A stretch of 64,000 nt of DNA, from NCBI GenBank assembly GCA_963677165.2, contig CAXXSX010000002.1, forward strand, positions 2,604,001 to 2,668,000. The letters are read 5' to 3'. How positions within the stretch are numbered: position 1 is the first letter of the stretch; each line of letters begins with the position of its first letter. Source of the stretch: JAFGXT01 sp963677165 (GTDB lineage Bacteria > Verrucomicrobiota > Lentisphaeria > Victivallales > SZUA-371). The notes below the pieces were generated by a model. It made no database searches, had not been told where the DNA came from, and saw nothing but the letters and a program-made list of their open reading frames with translations. Made by a program: the position numbers and the translations under genes. Of the stretch, positions 43,108 through 52,728 are shown in pieces.

Positions 43108-43902
43108 CTAACCGTGATGGGCCACGCCTAGTAAGAATCTGACGGCAACGGTTATTAATACTCCGAGGAACAGCAGTACAAAATTCTTTTTGCAGTTGCA
43201 GTGTTGTATCAAGGCTGTTCTCTTCAGGTCGTGTAATGTTGCCATGTAAAGGAATGTTCCTGAGGCCATTGAGAAAATAATGCCCTTGATTACGATTATA
43301 GCTTCTCCGGCCATATATTCATGGATGTGGTAACCCAGAATGATCCCGGTCGGGGTTGAAAATGCAAACAGGCAGAACATGGCGAGGATTTTTCCGCGTG
43401 ACATGGAGCTTCTTACCATCTTCAACGCCAAAGCGAAGCCGGCTGATCCTTTATGGAGTACAATGGCGCAGAACACCAGTATTGCCATTGATTTTCCACT
43501 TACTCCAAGAGCTGCCCCCATAAAAAATGATGGTAAAGCAATCATAATCGTCATTATTGTAGGGATCACTGGAGAAGAAAGTTCAGAAGTATTATCAACT
43601 TTCATTTTTAAATGTTGAATTGCGTGTTCAATGCTTAGTAGTATCAAAAATGTCAGCAGGGCGAATACCGGAGCAAGCGGAACTTCAAATGGTATTACCC
43701 GGTGGGTCAGGTCCATTCCGGCGGGAAGCATAATTGCCAGCGACAGTGCAAGGAATATTCCGGCGGTAAAACTTTCGGCACCGGGAAACGACTTCTCTTC
43801 TGATATTTTTCCTTTGAACAGAGGCATATAACCGCCTGCAAATGTGACCATGAGAATTACAACTAAAGCAAACCAATCAAAACCGGTAAGTATAAACCCC
43901 AT
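43108..43902 (-). CDS. ZIP-family metal transporter homologue with altered metal site
   Basis: 264 residues with about eight membrane helices. The arrangement and motifs follow ZIP transporters (TAGIFLALSLAIMLP as TM2; SFFMGAALG and HKGSAGFALALKM as TM4 and TM5). In active ZIPs TM4 carries H-x-x-x-E and TM5 H-E/K-x-x-E, which bind the metal. Here TM4 reads PSFFMGAALG (His and Glu replaced by Pro and Met), and TM5 keeps the His but has Ala for Glu. So it may not carry zinc or iron in the usual way. A periplasm-facing HCNCKK motif near the end could bind metal. Confidence 0.75.
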   Translation of the reverse strand: MGFILTGFDWFALVVILMVTFAGGYMPLFKGKISEEKSFPGAESFTAGIFLALSLAIMLPAGMDLTHRVIPFEVPLAPVFALLTFLILLSIEHAIQHLKMKVDNTSELSSPVIPTIMTIMIALPSFFMGAALGVSGKSMAILVFCAIVLHKGSAGFALALKMVRSSMSRGKILAMFCLFAFSTPTGIILGYHIHEYMAGEAIIVIKGIIFSMASGTFLYMATLHDLKRTALIQHCNCKKNFVLLFLGVLITVAVRFLLGVAHHG

Positions 43903-44068
43903 AACACAACCATCCCTTTTTATAAAGATACATTAATATAATTCCAGTCATATTCAATAACACTTTTGAAATCAACATCCACATATGCTAAATTGAGGTG
44001 AATTATTTTCCAGCATTAGGAAACCTTTAAATACGGATCTAAAGAATATTTAGAATTTATTCCCATAC

Positions 44069-45400
44069 ATGATCAGACTTATAAAAACAACCGTAATGCG
44101 TGCTTTCCATCATGATGGACTTCGTAAATACGGAGCGAATACGATTTGGTTGTTTACCGAAAAATTCTTCCGTATGGCAATCGGTTTTACTATCGGTATT
44201 TATGTGGCAAGGCAGCTGGGGCCGGCAAAATATGGCGTGTTAAATTATGCCTTGAGTTACGTGGGCATTTTTTCAGCGATAGCGGGGCTTGGGCTTGATT
44301 CAATTGTTGTTCGCGAATTGGTGAAAACGCCGGAAAAGCAACAAGAATTGCTGGGGTCTACGTTTATTCTGAAGCTTGCCGGTTTTCTTTTGATGTTAGT
44401 TGGGATTGTGGTTGGACTGTTCTTTTCAAATAACTCTTCCTCAACTAATATAATAGTAGCTGTGATTGCGGGTGGATACCTGTTCCAGACCTTACAGACC
44501 ATCGATTTTTACTATCAGGCAGAAGTCAAAAGTAAATATGTGGCGATTTCACAGATCACCGCTTTACTCATCGTATCCGCTTTCCGTTTCTACTTTGCAT
44601 ATAAACTTTATCCTCTGATCTATTTTGCCGGACTGGAAGCCATGTATATGGTTATATCCTTTTTGTTGTATACAGTTTTCTACATAATAATTGGAAATAA
44701 TCCGTTCAAATGGCGGTTCAGCACCACTACAGCCAGAATGCTTTTAAAGAATTCCTGGCCGTTATTACTAAGTGGCGCAGCCATAATGATAAATATGCGA
44801 ATTGACCAGGTCATGATCAAAAGTATGTTGAAAGATAATGATGTAGGTTGTTATGCTGTAGTGGTTCGGCTGGTTGAAATTTGGTATTTCATTCCAACAA
44901 TCGTTTGTTCTTCTCTTTTTCCCGCAATTATTCTATCAAAAAAAATCTCACTACAACATTATAAAGCAAGGCTCATTAAGTTATTTTCATTAATGTTCTG
45001 GACGGCCATTACCATCTGCATCATAATGTTGTTTGTTTACAAATATATCATACTATTCTTATATGGAAGCAAATATGCAGATTCCATTCCTGCATTATAT
45101 ATTTACGTCTGGGCCATGCCATTTGTTTTCTGGGGTGTTGCCAGAAGCAAGTGGCTCATCACAGAAAATTTTCAAAAATACAGTCTGTATTGCAGTGTGG
45201 CAGCAATGCTGGTAAATATTGTTATTAATTATATATTAATACCCAGAATTGGTATTAACGGGGCTGCAATCGCAACCGTTTTTGCTCAATTTTTTTCAGT
45301 CGTAGTAATTCCATTTCTGATAAAGGAAACAAGAATCAGCTGTGTCATGTTTTATGAGTCAATAAATCCTTTCTTCATTATAAAAAAGACAAAGAGATGA
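44069..45400 (+). CDS. Polysaccharide flippase (Wzx-like, MOP superfamily)
   Basis: 443 residues with about twelve membrane helices. The start NTIWLFTEKFFRMAIGFTIGIYVARQLGPAKYGVLNYALSYVGIF is typical of the polysaccharide_synt/RfbX family. Such proteins flip lipid-linked oligosaccharides across the inner membrane. It heads a surface-glycan region with glycosyltransferases at 46065, 47768 and 49024 and a methyltransferase at 46979. Confidence 0.9.
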   Translation: MIRLIKTTVMRAFHHDGLRKYGANTIWLFTEKFFRMAIGFTIGIYVARQLGPAKYGVLNYALSYVGIFSAIAGLGLDSIVVRELVKTPEKQQELLGSTFILKLAGFLLMLVGIVVGLFFSNNSSSTNIIVAVIAGGYLFQTLQTIDFYYQAEVKSKYVAISQITALLIVSAFRFYFAYKLYPLIYFAGLEAMYMVISFLLYTVFYIIIGNNPFKWRFSTTTARMLLKNSWPLLLSGAAIMINMRIDQVMIKSMLKDNDVGCYAVVVRLVEIWYFIPTIVCSSLFPAIILSKKISLQHYKARLIKLFSLMFWTAITICIIMLFVYKYIILFLYGSKYADSIPALYIYVWAMPFVFWGVARSKWLITENFQKYSLYCSVAAMLVNIVINYILIPRIGINGAAIATVFAQFFSVVVIPFLIKETRISCVMFYESINPFFIIKKTKR

Positions 45401-46064
45401 TTAATGAGTTATTGAAATGTATCTGTAAGTATTTATAGCTATATGCTTTATGTTGTTTTGCCGGTTGTGGTAAACCTGAATTTAAAATAGTATTTTTTAC
45501 GGAGCATTATTATTTTTTACTGTATTTTTAAACCAATTTACTTGTATTGTCTAATTATAATAAATAGACCCTATGACCAAGAAAATCACATAGGAATGGA
45601 TGGTTCTGGAACTCATTGCGGCAAACAAAATGGTTATGACACTGTATTGAGCCGGCAGACCATGGAAGAACTACCATTGGCAAGAGAAGCTTTTGGCAAA
45701 TACCTGAAAACTGTAAAAATTAGTATCTTCAGGCGTGTAATCCATAAAATTATAATATTTGTATAACAGATTTTGTAAATAAAATTACTACATCTTAAAA
45801 TTCAAAAATTTCCATAAAAATAACCATTATCACTTCGTGCCTGAACTTGAGTAGGCTGAAATATACTATTTTTCATAAAATGATGTAAGAATCTGAATCA
45901 CCTTTCTAGCTCTTATTAAACTCATTTTCATAGGTTATTCAATTCTTTTCTTCCCTCAAGCGTGTATTGTTTATTCTGAGAAAGTCTATTTTCTAATGGA
46001 AAAACGGGGTTTCTGATGTAATATATTTTTCAACGAATAAGCGATTTACGGGTGTATTTTAGGA
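45401..46064. other. 660-bp gap in the glycan cluster
   Basis: An open frame at 45542-45766 (74 codons) lacks a good ribosome binding site and family similarity; it may be decayed coding sequence. Otherwise AT-rich, no strong repeat or terminator seen. Confidence 0.45.
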
Positions 46065-46982
46065 ATGAATAATAGTTTTAAAACTTCAATACTGTTCATC
46101 GTGTTTTGCCGCGAGGACACTACTCAGCGGGTTTTTGAGGCAATCAGAACAGCCCGTCCTGCTCAGTTGTATATTGCCGCTGATGGGCCTCGTGCCGACC
46201 GGCCAGGAGAAGCGGAAAAATGTGACAAGGTTCGCAATCTCATTCTACAGGGAATCGACTGGGATTGTCAGGTAAAAACGTTATTTCGTGATCATAACCT
46301 GGGATGCCGGGCCGCGGTTAGCTCTGCAATTGACTGGTTTTTCAGTCAGGTTGAAGAAGGAATCATTCTCGAAGATGATTGTCTCCCTCATCCTGATTTT
46401 TTCCGCTTCTGCGAAGAAATGCTTGAGTATTATAGTGATGATACCAGAATCATGCACATTGGCGGGGGAAATTTTCAACTTGGCAGGAAAATAGGAAAGG
46501 CTAGTTATTATTTTTCACGCTATTCCCATATCTGGGGATGGGCGAGTTGGCGGAGAGCATGGCAATATTATGATGTTGATATAAAATCATTTCCGAAATT
46601 TGAACAACAGAACATTGTTGCCAACATCTTCTCTGAAAAACGGATTCAGAAACGTTGGAACGAGATTCTGAATAAGATTTATAAAAAGGATATGATCTTT
46701 AATACCTGGGATTTCCAATGGAATTATGCTTTGTTTTGCCAAAATGGCTTGTCCATAATACCGAATGTCAATCTCATCTCTAATATCGGCTGCGGAGTTG
46801 AAGGAACTAACACTTCGCAAGATAACGTATATTCCGGACTTGAAACATATGAAATGGGAGAAATAGTACATCCTGAATTTATTGTACCAAATACCAAAGC
46901 GGATGATTTTACTTTCCTTAAGTTTTTTCAGGCTGACATTCTTTCTAAAGTGAAAAGCCGTATAAAAAGGATACTGAAATGA
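46065..46982 (+). CDS. GT-A-type nucleotide-sugar transferase
   Basis: 305 residues. TSILFIVFCREDTTQRVFEAIRTARPAQLYIAADGPR starts a GT-A Rossmann-like domain, and EEGIILEDDCLPHPDFFRF gives the metal-binding D-x-D-like motif (EDD). HIWGWASWRRAWQYYD is characteristic of a family often annotated hemolysin-like or nucleotide-diphospho-sugar transferase in polysaccharide loci. It adds a sugar to the growing glycan. Overlaps the next gene by four bases (ATGA), so coupled. Confidence 0.85.
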   Translation: MNNSFKTSILFIVFCREDTTQRVFEAIRTARPAQLYIAADGPRADRPGEAEKCDKVRNLILQGIDWDCQVKTLFRDHNLGCRAAVSSAIDWFFSQVEEGIILEDDCLPHPDFFRFCEEMLEYYSDDTRIMHIGGGNFQLGRKIGKASYYFSRYSHIWGWASWRRAWQYYDVDIKSFPKFEQQNIVANIFSEKRIQKRWNEILNKIYKKDMIFNTWDFQWNYALFCQNGLSIIPNVNLISNIGCGVEGTNTSQDNVYSGLETYEMGEIVHPEFIVPNTKADDFTFLKFFQADILSKVKSRIKRILK

Positions 46983-47752
46983 AATGCAAAGTATGTGGTT
47001 CTAACAGCTATAAGATTTTTGTAAAGCAATTGCTAGGAAAATATGATGTTCAATATTACAAATGCCCGGAATGCGATTTTATAAATACAGAAAAACCTTT
47101 TTGGCTCAAAGAAGCATATGAGGAGAGCATAAATCTCAGTGACACTGGAATACTATCTCGGAATCAGAATCTAGCTGAAAAACTAACGCCTGTTTTTGCT
47201 ATGTTCTTCGATAAAAATGCCAGTTTTTTGGATTGGGGTGGAGGTTATGGCCTTTTTGTAAGAACGATGCGTGATATAGGATTTGATTTCAAATGGCACG
47301 ATCCTTATACTCAAAATCTTTTCGCCAGAAATTTTGAGATAAACCCCGGTGAACAATATGAAGTGGTGACCTGTTTCGAAGTATTTGAACATTTGGAATT
47401 TCCAATAGATGAAATCAAGAAAATCCTCGAATATTCTGATACCATTGTTTTTTCTACAAATTTGAGTGATTCTGTCAGTGACATAGGAAACTGGGATTAT
47501 CTCTGCCCTGACCATGGTCAACATATATCGTTCTATTCCTATAAAACTTTGGCTTCTATCGCCAGACTGTTTGACATGAAATTATTATCTAATAGAAAAA
47601 ATATTCATATTCTTACTAGAAAGAGACTTAAAAATAAGTTTATAACAGAGCTATTATTAGGAATAAGGCATAGATACGGCATATTGATATTTGAAGTATC
47701 CAAATTATTTGTAAAGTCCAAAACAGTGGAAGATTCTTCTCTATTAAAATAA
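46979..47752 (+). CDS. SAM-dependent methyltransferase with N-terminal zinc knuckle
   Basis: 257 residues. MKCKVCGSNSYKIF and YKCPECDFINTE supply two CxxC pairs, a zinc ribbon typical of sugar C-methyltransferase-like proteins. SFLDWGGGYGLFVRTMRDIGFD is the SAM-binding motif I, followed by VVTCFEVFEHLEFPIDEI, the conserved acidic/HL motif. It probably methylates a sugar of the surface polysaccharide. Confidence 0.85.
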   Translation: MKCKVCGSNSYKIFVKQLLGKYDVQYYKCPECDFINTEKPFWLKEAYEESINLSDTGILSRNQNLAEKLTPVFAMFFDKNASFLDWGGGYGLFVRTMRDIGFDFKWHDPYTQNLFARNFEINPGEQYEVVTCFEVFEHLEFPIDEIKKILEYSDTIVFSTNLSDSVSDIGNWDYLCPDHGQHISFYSYKTLASIARLFDMKLLSNRKNIHILTRKRLKNKFITELLLGIRHRYGILIFEVSKLFVKSKTVEDSSLLK

Positions 47753-47767
47753 TGAAGTTGATATACT

Positions 47768-48925
47768 ATGATTCTACGAAAAAAAATATGGACTCTTTTT
47801 TCTTTGGGAGTCAGTGAGCTAAGGCGTTGGTTTGTTTTTCGAAAAGCCCCTGGTGGTAAGAAACGCGTTCTAATTGTCCGTCTGGACGGAATCGGCGACT
47901 TTTTTATCTGGCTTCCTGAACTGATGAAATTGCGGGATCATTATGCCGACGCGGAAGTAACGTTGCTTGCCAACAAGTTATGGAGTGAAGCCGCAGAAAA
48001 ACTGCTTCCCGGAATTCAAGTTATTGAATTTTCACCCAAACTATTTCTTAACAACTATAAGTACAAAGTTGATATTCTAAGCAGGTTGCGCCAAAAAGGT
48101 TTTGACACTGTGATTCAACCGCGTTTTTCCCGTGAATTCTTGGTTGAGGATATAATTACCCGTTGGTGCGACGCTCCGTATTCGGTCGCATTCCGTAGCG
48201 ATCAGCGCAGTATTAATCCCAGGTTGATGAAATGGAGCGACAGGTGGTATACGAAGTTGCTTGAGCTCCCCGAAAAAATTAAAAATGAACATCTGACAAA
48301 TAACTTCTTCCGGGACAAGATCGTTGGTGTCGCCTCCGGTGACGATTTTTCTCCTGCGAAATTCTTGGAGCTTCCTGATTTACCCGAAACATGGATTGGA
48401 TCCCCATACTTTTTGATTGTTCCAGGCGCTGCCGATCCGGGCAGAAGATGGCCTCCTGAAAAACTGGCTGGAGTTACCGAATTTATAACAAAACATTTGT
48501 CATTGCGCGGTATCATTTGCGGTAGTGCAGAAGATCAAAAGGCGGCAAGTATAATTCTACAAAAAAATGGTAATAACAACCTGCTTGACCTGACCGGACA
48601 AACCAGTATTATGCAATTGGTCGCATTGATACGGAATAGCCGTTTGGTTGTAGGTAATGATACAGGAGCAATGCATATTGCCGCAAGCTGTGGAATTAAG
48701 GCATTCTGTGTGTTGGGGGGAGGGCAATGGGGACGCTTTTTGCCATATCCCGATACGGTTGAAATCGCGCCTGAGTGCATTTATCAAACGATGGATTGTT
48801 ATAACTGCAATTGGCAATGTATATTTGAGAGAGAATCAAACAGTCCATATCCGTGTGTTAATTCTATAACCGTAGATGAATTGAATAACAAAATAGAAAC
48901 TGTAATGAGTTCAACAAAATCCTGA
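47768..48925 (+). CDS. Glycosyltransferase family 9 (heptosyltransferase-like)
   Basis: 385 residues. KKRVLIVRLDGIGDFFIWLPELMKLRDHY is the GT9 start (R-x-D-x-I-G-D), and YFLIVPGAADPGRRWPPEKLAGV with LVVGNDTGAMHIAASCGIKAFCVLGGG are the donor-binding signatures (G-x-D-T-G-x-x-H). A Cys cluster near the end (DCYNCNWQC) is common in GT9 proteins of this type. It adds heptose or a related sugar to lipopolysaccharide core. Confidence 0.92.
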   Translation: MILRKKIWTLFSLGVSELRRWFVFRKAPGGKKRVLIVRLDGIGDFFIWLPELMKLRDHYADAEVTLLANKLWSEAAEKLLPGIQVIEFSPKLFLNNYKYKVDILSRLRQKGFDTVIQPRFSREFLVEDIITRWCDAPYSVAFRSDQRSINPRLMKWSDRWYTKLLELPEKIKNEHLTNNFFRDKIVGVASGDDFSPAKFLELPDLPETWIGSPYFLIVPGAADPGRRWPPEKLAGVTEFITKHLSLRGIICGSAEDQKAASIILQKNGNNNLLDLTGQTSIMQLVALIRNSRLVVGNDTGAMHIAASCGIKAFCVLGGGQWGRFLPYPDTVEIAPECIYQTMDCYNCNWQCIFERESNSPYPCVNSITVDELNNKIETVMSSTKS

Positions 48926-49020
48926 TACAGAGAAAATATAACATTTGATTTTTTCTTTCAGGATGTATCTCAATATTTTCATCCAGTACATTGATTTATA
49001 CAACACACTGCTGTCACAAC

Positions 49021-49041
49021 AACTCAAAATTTTTTTGAGTT
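49021..49041. terminator. AT-rich hairpin between convergent glycosyltransferase genes
   Basis: AACTCAAAA and TTTTGAGTT form a perfect 9-bp stem with a 3-base loop, overlapping the stop of the minus-strand gene; it can end both transcripts. Confidence 0.5.
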
Positions 49042-49770
49042 TCTCAAGATCCTTGGAAAATTCTTGATTGCTTTCAGCCAATATATAAAATATGCCAGCC
49101 AGAAAGGTTGGCTGTATTTTATCTTTACCGCAAATTCATCCTTCAGACATTGTTTTATGTTTGAGTCCGCCAGGCCGCCTTCTCGAAAAAAAGCTATTGA
49201 TACGGGAACATAGATTGGGGTTATTTTATATTTGTTAATTGCCCGATACATGAAGTCATAGTCGCCCAGCAATTTAAATGACGTATCATACACGCCAATG
49301 CGTTCGTATATTTTTCTGGGACAAAACATTGAAGGATGAGGCGCAAACGCCCCAATTTTTCTCTTTAGCGGACGGAATCCTTTTATTTTTCCTTTCCGTT
49401 CATATTTCACGTCTCCCCAGAAAATATGATCTTCCAGAATGTTTTCTTCAAATGCCTTATTAACAGTAGAGAATGCTCCTGAATAATAATAATCGTCAGA
49501 ATTAATAATTCCGATAACATCTCCCGTTGCCTGTTTGATTCCCTTATTCATCGCATCGTATAAACCGTCATCTGGTTCACTACAGAAGAATGCCAAATGC
49601 TGTTTATATTTATCTATGATATCCAAGGTACCATCAGTTGAACCACCATCAATGATGATATATTCATAAGCAGGATAATCCTGATTCAGAACACTCTGTA
49701 TCGTTTCTTCAATATGTTGTTCAGAATTAAGAGATATAGTAATGATAGATAATTTTAGATTATTACCCAT
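49024..49770 (-). CDS. Glycosyltransferase family 2 (GT-A)
   Basis: 248 residues. KLSIITISLNSEQHIEETIQSVLNQDYPAYEYIIIDGGSTDGTLDII is the textbook GT2 start, DVIGIINSDDYYYSGAF holds the D-x-D (SDD), and GDYDFMYRAINKYK the ED-like catalytic region. Inverting transferase of the surface-glycan cluster, similar to colanic-acid-type WcaE enzymes. It is on the opposite strand from the other three glycan genes. Confidence 0.92.
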   Translation of the reverse strand: MGNNLKLSIITISLNSEQHIEETIQSVLNQDYPAYEYIIIDGGSTDGTLDIIDKYKQHLAFFCSEPDDGLYDAMNKGIKQATGDVIGIINSDDYYYSGAFSTVNKAFEENILEDHIFWGDVKYERKGKIKGFRPLKRKIGAFAPHPSMFCPRKIYERIGVYDTSFKLLGDYDFMYRAINKYKITPIYVPVSIAFFREGGLADSNIKQCLKDEFAVKIKYSQPFWLAYFIYWLKAIKNFPRILRNSKKF

Positions 49771-49896
49771 TCAGTTGTTTCTTGCCTTTTTACACATTTT
49801 TTCTTATTTAATATAGTTGTAATGTGATATTTATGCAAATGGAATATTTGAAACGTTAGTATTAATCAGTTGTTTGTTTGTTGTTTTGGCCGGCAA

Positions 49897-52581
49897 TTAT
49901 TTTAGTAAATCTTTTAAGGTTTTGGAGAGTTTTCCCGGAGAGAATGGTTTGGAGAGGAACGCCGGACACTTCTTTGACATTTCTTCAATAGAACTACTGG
50001 ATGCGAACCCGGACATAAGAAGAATTTTTACATCCGGTTTGATTTCAACTAGAGCTTCATAAATCTCATTGACCGACAGTCCCGGCATTATCATATCTAA
50101 CATTACCAGGTCAATTGAATCGGCATATTTACTAAACCGTTTCAGTCCTTCCGCTCCATTTTCTGCAGATATATAAGTATAACCACATTCTTCAAGGGTA
50201 TTTTCAATTGTGCAGCGGACCAATTCCTCGTCATCAATGATCAGGATGTTGCCTTTGCCGGTAATTAATTGCTCAACAGAGTCAGTCATATGGGAGGAAA
50301 TATCATCCTGTCCTGCCAGCGGCAGGAATATTTTGAATGCGGTTCCCTTTCCTTCTTCGCTGTAGACATGAATTGTTCCGTTCATATCTTTGATTGTACT
50401 ATAGATGATCGAAAGGCCGAGACCAGTGCCTTTGCCAACCTCTTTGGTAGTAAAAAAAGGATCAAAGATCTTATTGATATTTTCCCGGGGGATGCCAAGA
50501 CCGGTATCGCTGACATCAATTTGAACGTAATAACCCGGCTTTGAATCAATCAGCATATGCGGATCAGCCGAACTGTCGAGAAAAATATTTGATGTGCCGA
50601 TTGATAGTTTTCCTCCACTCGGCATCGCATCTCTGGCGTTAATGCCAAGGTTGATAATAGCATTCTGGAGCCGTGTTGCGTCACCGATTACATTGGCCGG
50701 GGTTGCGTTCAAATGGGAATCAATAATAATATTTTTTGAAATACTGTGCAGAAGAATCGAGATGACATCTTCGATCATCTTATTGACGTCTAAAGTATTC
50801 TGTACATCTTTGCTTTTTCTGGAAAACATCAGCAGTTGGGCAACCAGGTCAGAAGCGCGTTCTGATGAGTTGATAATGTTCCTGACCAGTTTTTTCAATT
50901 TTTCGTTATCACCGACTCGCTTACTGATGAGGTTGGCGGAACCAAGAATTGCGAAAAGCATATTGTTGAAGTCATGTGCCACTCCCCCCGCTAGTTGGCC
51001 CAGGGAGTCCATTTTCTGTGACTGCTGAAGCAGCATTTCAGTTTTATGTTGTTCGGTTATATCATGAAGTACGAAAACATGTCCGACAACTTCATCGGAA
51101 AGGTTGAGTATTCGGTTAACAGACCCGTGTACCATGGACTTATGTTTAGTTGCTTTGGCAATAACATAACCATTCAACTGAAGGTTGGATCCGGAAATGC
51201 TCATCCGTTTAGAAAAGTGTATTGACTGTCCTGTATCGTCGGTTGTATCCAGGAAATTAAGCACTTTATCAATATTTTTACCGGATGCTTCATGGAATGT
51301 CCATCCTGTAAGTTTTTCTGCCATTCGATTCATAGCCATAATGCATCCGCTGTTATCAGTGGATATTACCGCATCACCTATAGAGTAAAGAGTTGTTCTC
51401 AAGCGTTCTTCTTCGCTTTCGAGTTGTTTCTGAGTCTGTTTTCTGAGTCTGATATTTATAGCCAGTGCGATAATAATTGAGATCAGGCAAAGAATAAGAA
51501 ATAAGATTGAAAGCATAGTGGCTTTATATTCTTTATAGAGCAAATAAAGTGATTTGGGTTTGTTTAGAACAACATAATGATTCGGCAGAAAGTTATTATG
51601 GAGGTTGAACCGTTTTAGATTATCATAGTTGACAATACTTTTTAATGGAGGGTATTGAATCAGCGGCGTAGAATCATTTTGTTTATTTGTTATGAGCTTT
51701 ATCGCTTGCATTGCAGCCAGTTTCCCATAATCATATCCGACGGTTATTACTCCTCCCAGAAACTTGGAGTTTGGGCTGAAATCACCAAAGGCATAAACAG
51801 GGACAGCAGAGTTTTTCAGGACTATGCTTTTCCCACTGTCATAATAACACTGACCATTTTTATCTTTGGCAAATACTAAAAGAAAAACAACGGATTCGGG
51901 TGAAAGTGTATTTAGAATATTGCATAACTCTTCGGAGGTCACGTCATCAACGAATTTAAATTTTACTTTATTCGAATAATATTTCCGGAGTTTTCTGGCT
52001 TCATTAGAAAGAGCCTTTCCTGTTGTCGTTAAATCTGAAACGATGACGATGTTTTTTACATTAGGCTGAATCGTCATAATCATATCGATGTTTTTCTTTA
52101 CACTGCGGTTCTCATCAATACCATATATTTTGTCTTTTCTGGAAACATTGTCTGGGGATATATGGTTGATTCCGCAAAATATCCATGGGATTTCCGGAGC
52201 AATTTCGTTGCGATGTTTTTTGTAAAAATTATAAGCGTTGTCATCAGAAGTAATAACTACGTCTAATTTTTTATTTTTATACTTTTGAATCAGGAGTCGA
52301 ACAAAAATATCCAGATAATCATTACTTAAGTGAGTTTTGCTGTCTAGAAAAATTGTATCAAATTCAATATTCTCATATTTCGTAAAAACAGATTGCATGC
52401 CTTTAAGAATATTATCGGACCAGAGATAGCCGGGACGGTATGAATTGATATACAGTACGCGATAAATCTTTTGGGATGTCAGCCCATAAGAATTGCATAC
52501 AACTCCAAACAAAAGCAAAGCAATAATTGTATTTACCGCATAATACTTCCATAATTTTGAAGAGTAAAATCGTTGTCCCAT
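49897..52581 (-). CDS. Hybrid sensor kinase with ABC-substrate-binding-like sensor, PAS and receiver
   Basis: 894 residues from the ATG at 52581 (AAAGGA 7 bases upstream; an ATG at 52605 is worse). Domain order: N-terminal membrane/signal segment (VNTIIALLLFGVVCNSYG), periplasmic ABC_sub_bind-like domain (YRVLYINSYRPGYLWSDNILKGM ... VFAKDKNGQCYYDSG ... VITVGYDYGKLAAMQAI), membrane helix (TMLSILFLILCLISIIIALAI), PAS (RTTLYSIGDAVISTDNSG), HisKA with LAGGVAHDFNNMLFAI (phospho-His), HATPase (NLGINARDAMP, GTGLGLSIIYS), and a C-terminal receiver (DLVMLDMIMPG, phospho-Asp). It may sense a small periplasmic ligand. No separate response regulator is adjacent. It lies 148 bp past the CobN-like gene, after a terminator. 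Confidence 0.9.
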   Translation of the reverse strand: MGQRFYSSKLWKYYAVNTIIALLLFGVVCNSYGLTSQKIYRVLYINSYRPGYLWSDNILKGMQSVFTKYENIEFDTIFLDSKTHLSNDYLDIFVRLLIQKYKNKKLDVVITSDDNAYNFYKKHRNEIAPEIPWIFCGINHISPDNVSRKDKIYGIDENRSVKKNIDMIMTIQPNVKNIVIVSDLTTTGKALSNEARKLRKYYSNKVKFKFVDDVTSEELCNILNTLSPESVVFLLVFAKDKNGQCYYDSGKSIVLKNSAVPVYAFGDFSPNSKFLGGVITVGYDYGKLAAMQAIKLITNKQNDSTPLIQYPPLKSIVNYDNLKRFNLHNNFLPNHYVVLNKPKSLYLLYKEYKATMLSILFLILCLISIIIALAINIRLRKQTQKQLESEEERLRTTLYSIGDAVISTDNSGCIMAMNRMAEKLTGWTFHEASGKNIDKVLNFLDTTDDTGQSIHFSKRMSISGSNLQLNGYVIAKATKHKSMVHGSVNRILNLSDEVVGHVFVLHDITEQHKTEMLLQQSQKMDSLGQLAGGVAHDFNNMLFAILGSANLISKRVGDNEKLKKLVRNIINSSERASDLVAQLLMFSRKSKDVQNTLDVNKMIEDVISILLHSISKNIIIDSHLNATPANVIGDATRLQNAIINLGINARDAMPSGGKLSIGTSNIFLDSSADPHMLIDSKPGYYVQIDVSDTGLGIPRENINKIFDPFFTTKEVGKGTGLGLSIIYSTIKDMNGTIHVYSEEGKGTAFKIFLPLAGQDDISSHMTDSVEQLITGKGNILIIDDEELVRCTIENTLEECGYTYISAENGAEGLKRFSKYADSIDLVMLDMIMPGLSVNEIYEALVEIKPDVKILLMSGFASSSSIEEMSKKCPAFLSKPFSPGKLSKTLKDLLK

Positions 52582-52651
52582 ATCGGTTCCTTTAAGAAAA
52601 AGCACAGGCTAAAAAATAATGTTCCTCCTGATATTGATAATAAAGGAATTT

Positions 52652-52703
52652 GAGCCAAAAGTCAACAGCGGAACGATAGTTTATGACTATTGTTCCGCTG
52701 TTG
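52652..52703 (-). terminator. Strong terminator of the CobN-like operon
   Basis: CAACAGCGGAAC (52663-52674) is the exact reverse complement of 52692-52703, with further inner pairing (ATAGT/ACTAT). On the minus strand it is followed by ACTTTTGG. It separates the operon from the sensor-kinase gene. Confidence 0.8.
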
Positions 52704-52728
52704 GAGAGAGAGATTGTTTTAACAATTA

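Noticed and set aside
45542..45766. Gene of 74 residues in the glycan cluster
   Set aside because: No ribosome binding site or family similarity; the stretch looks decayed.
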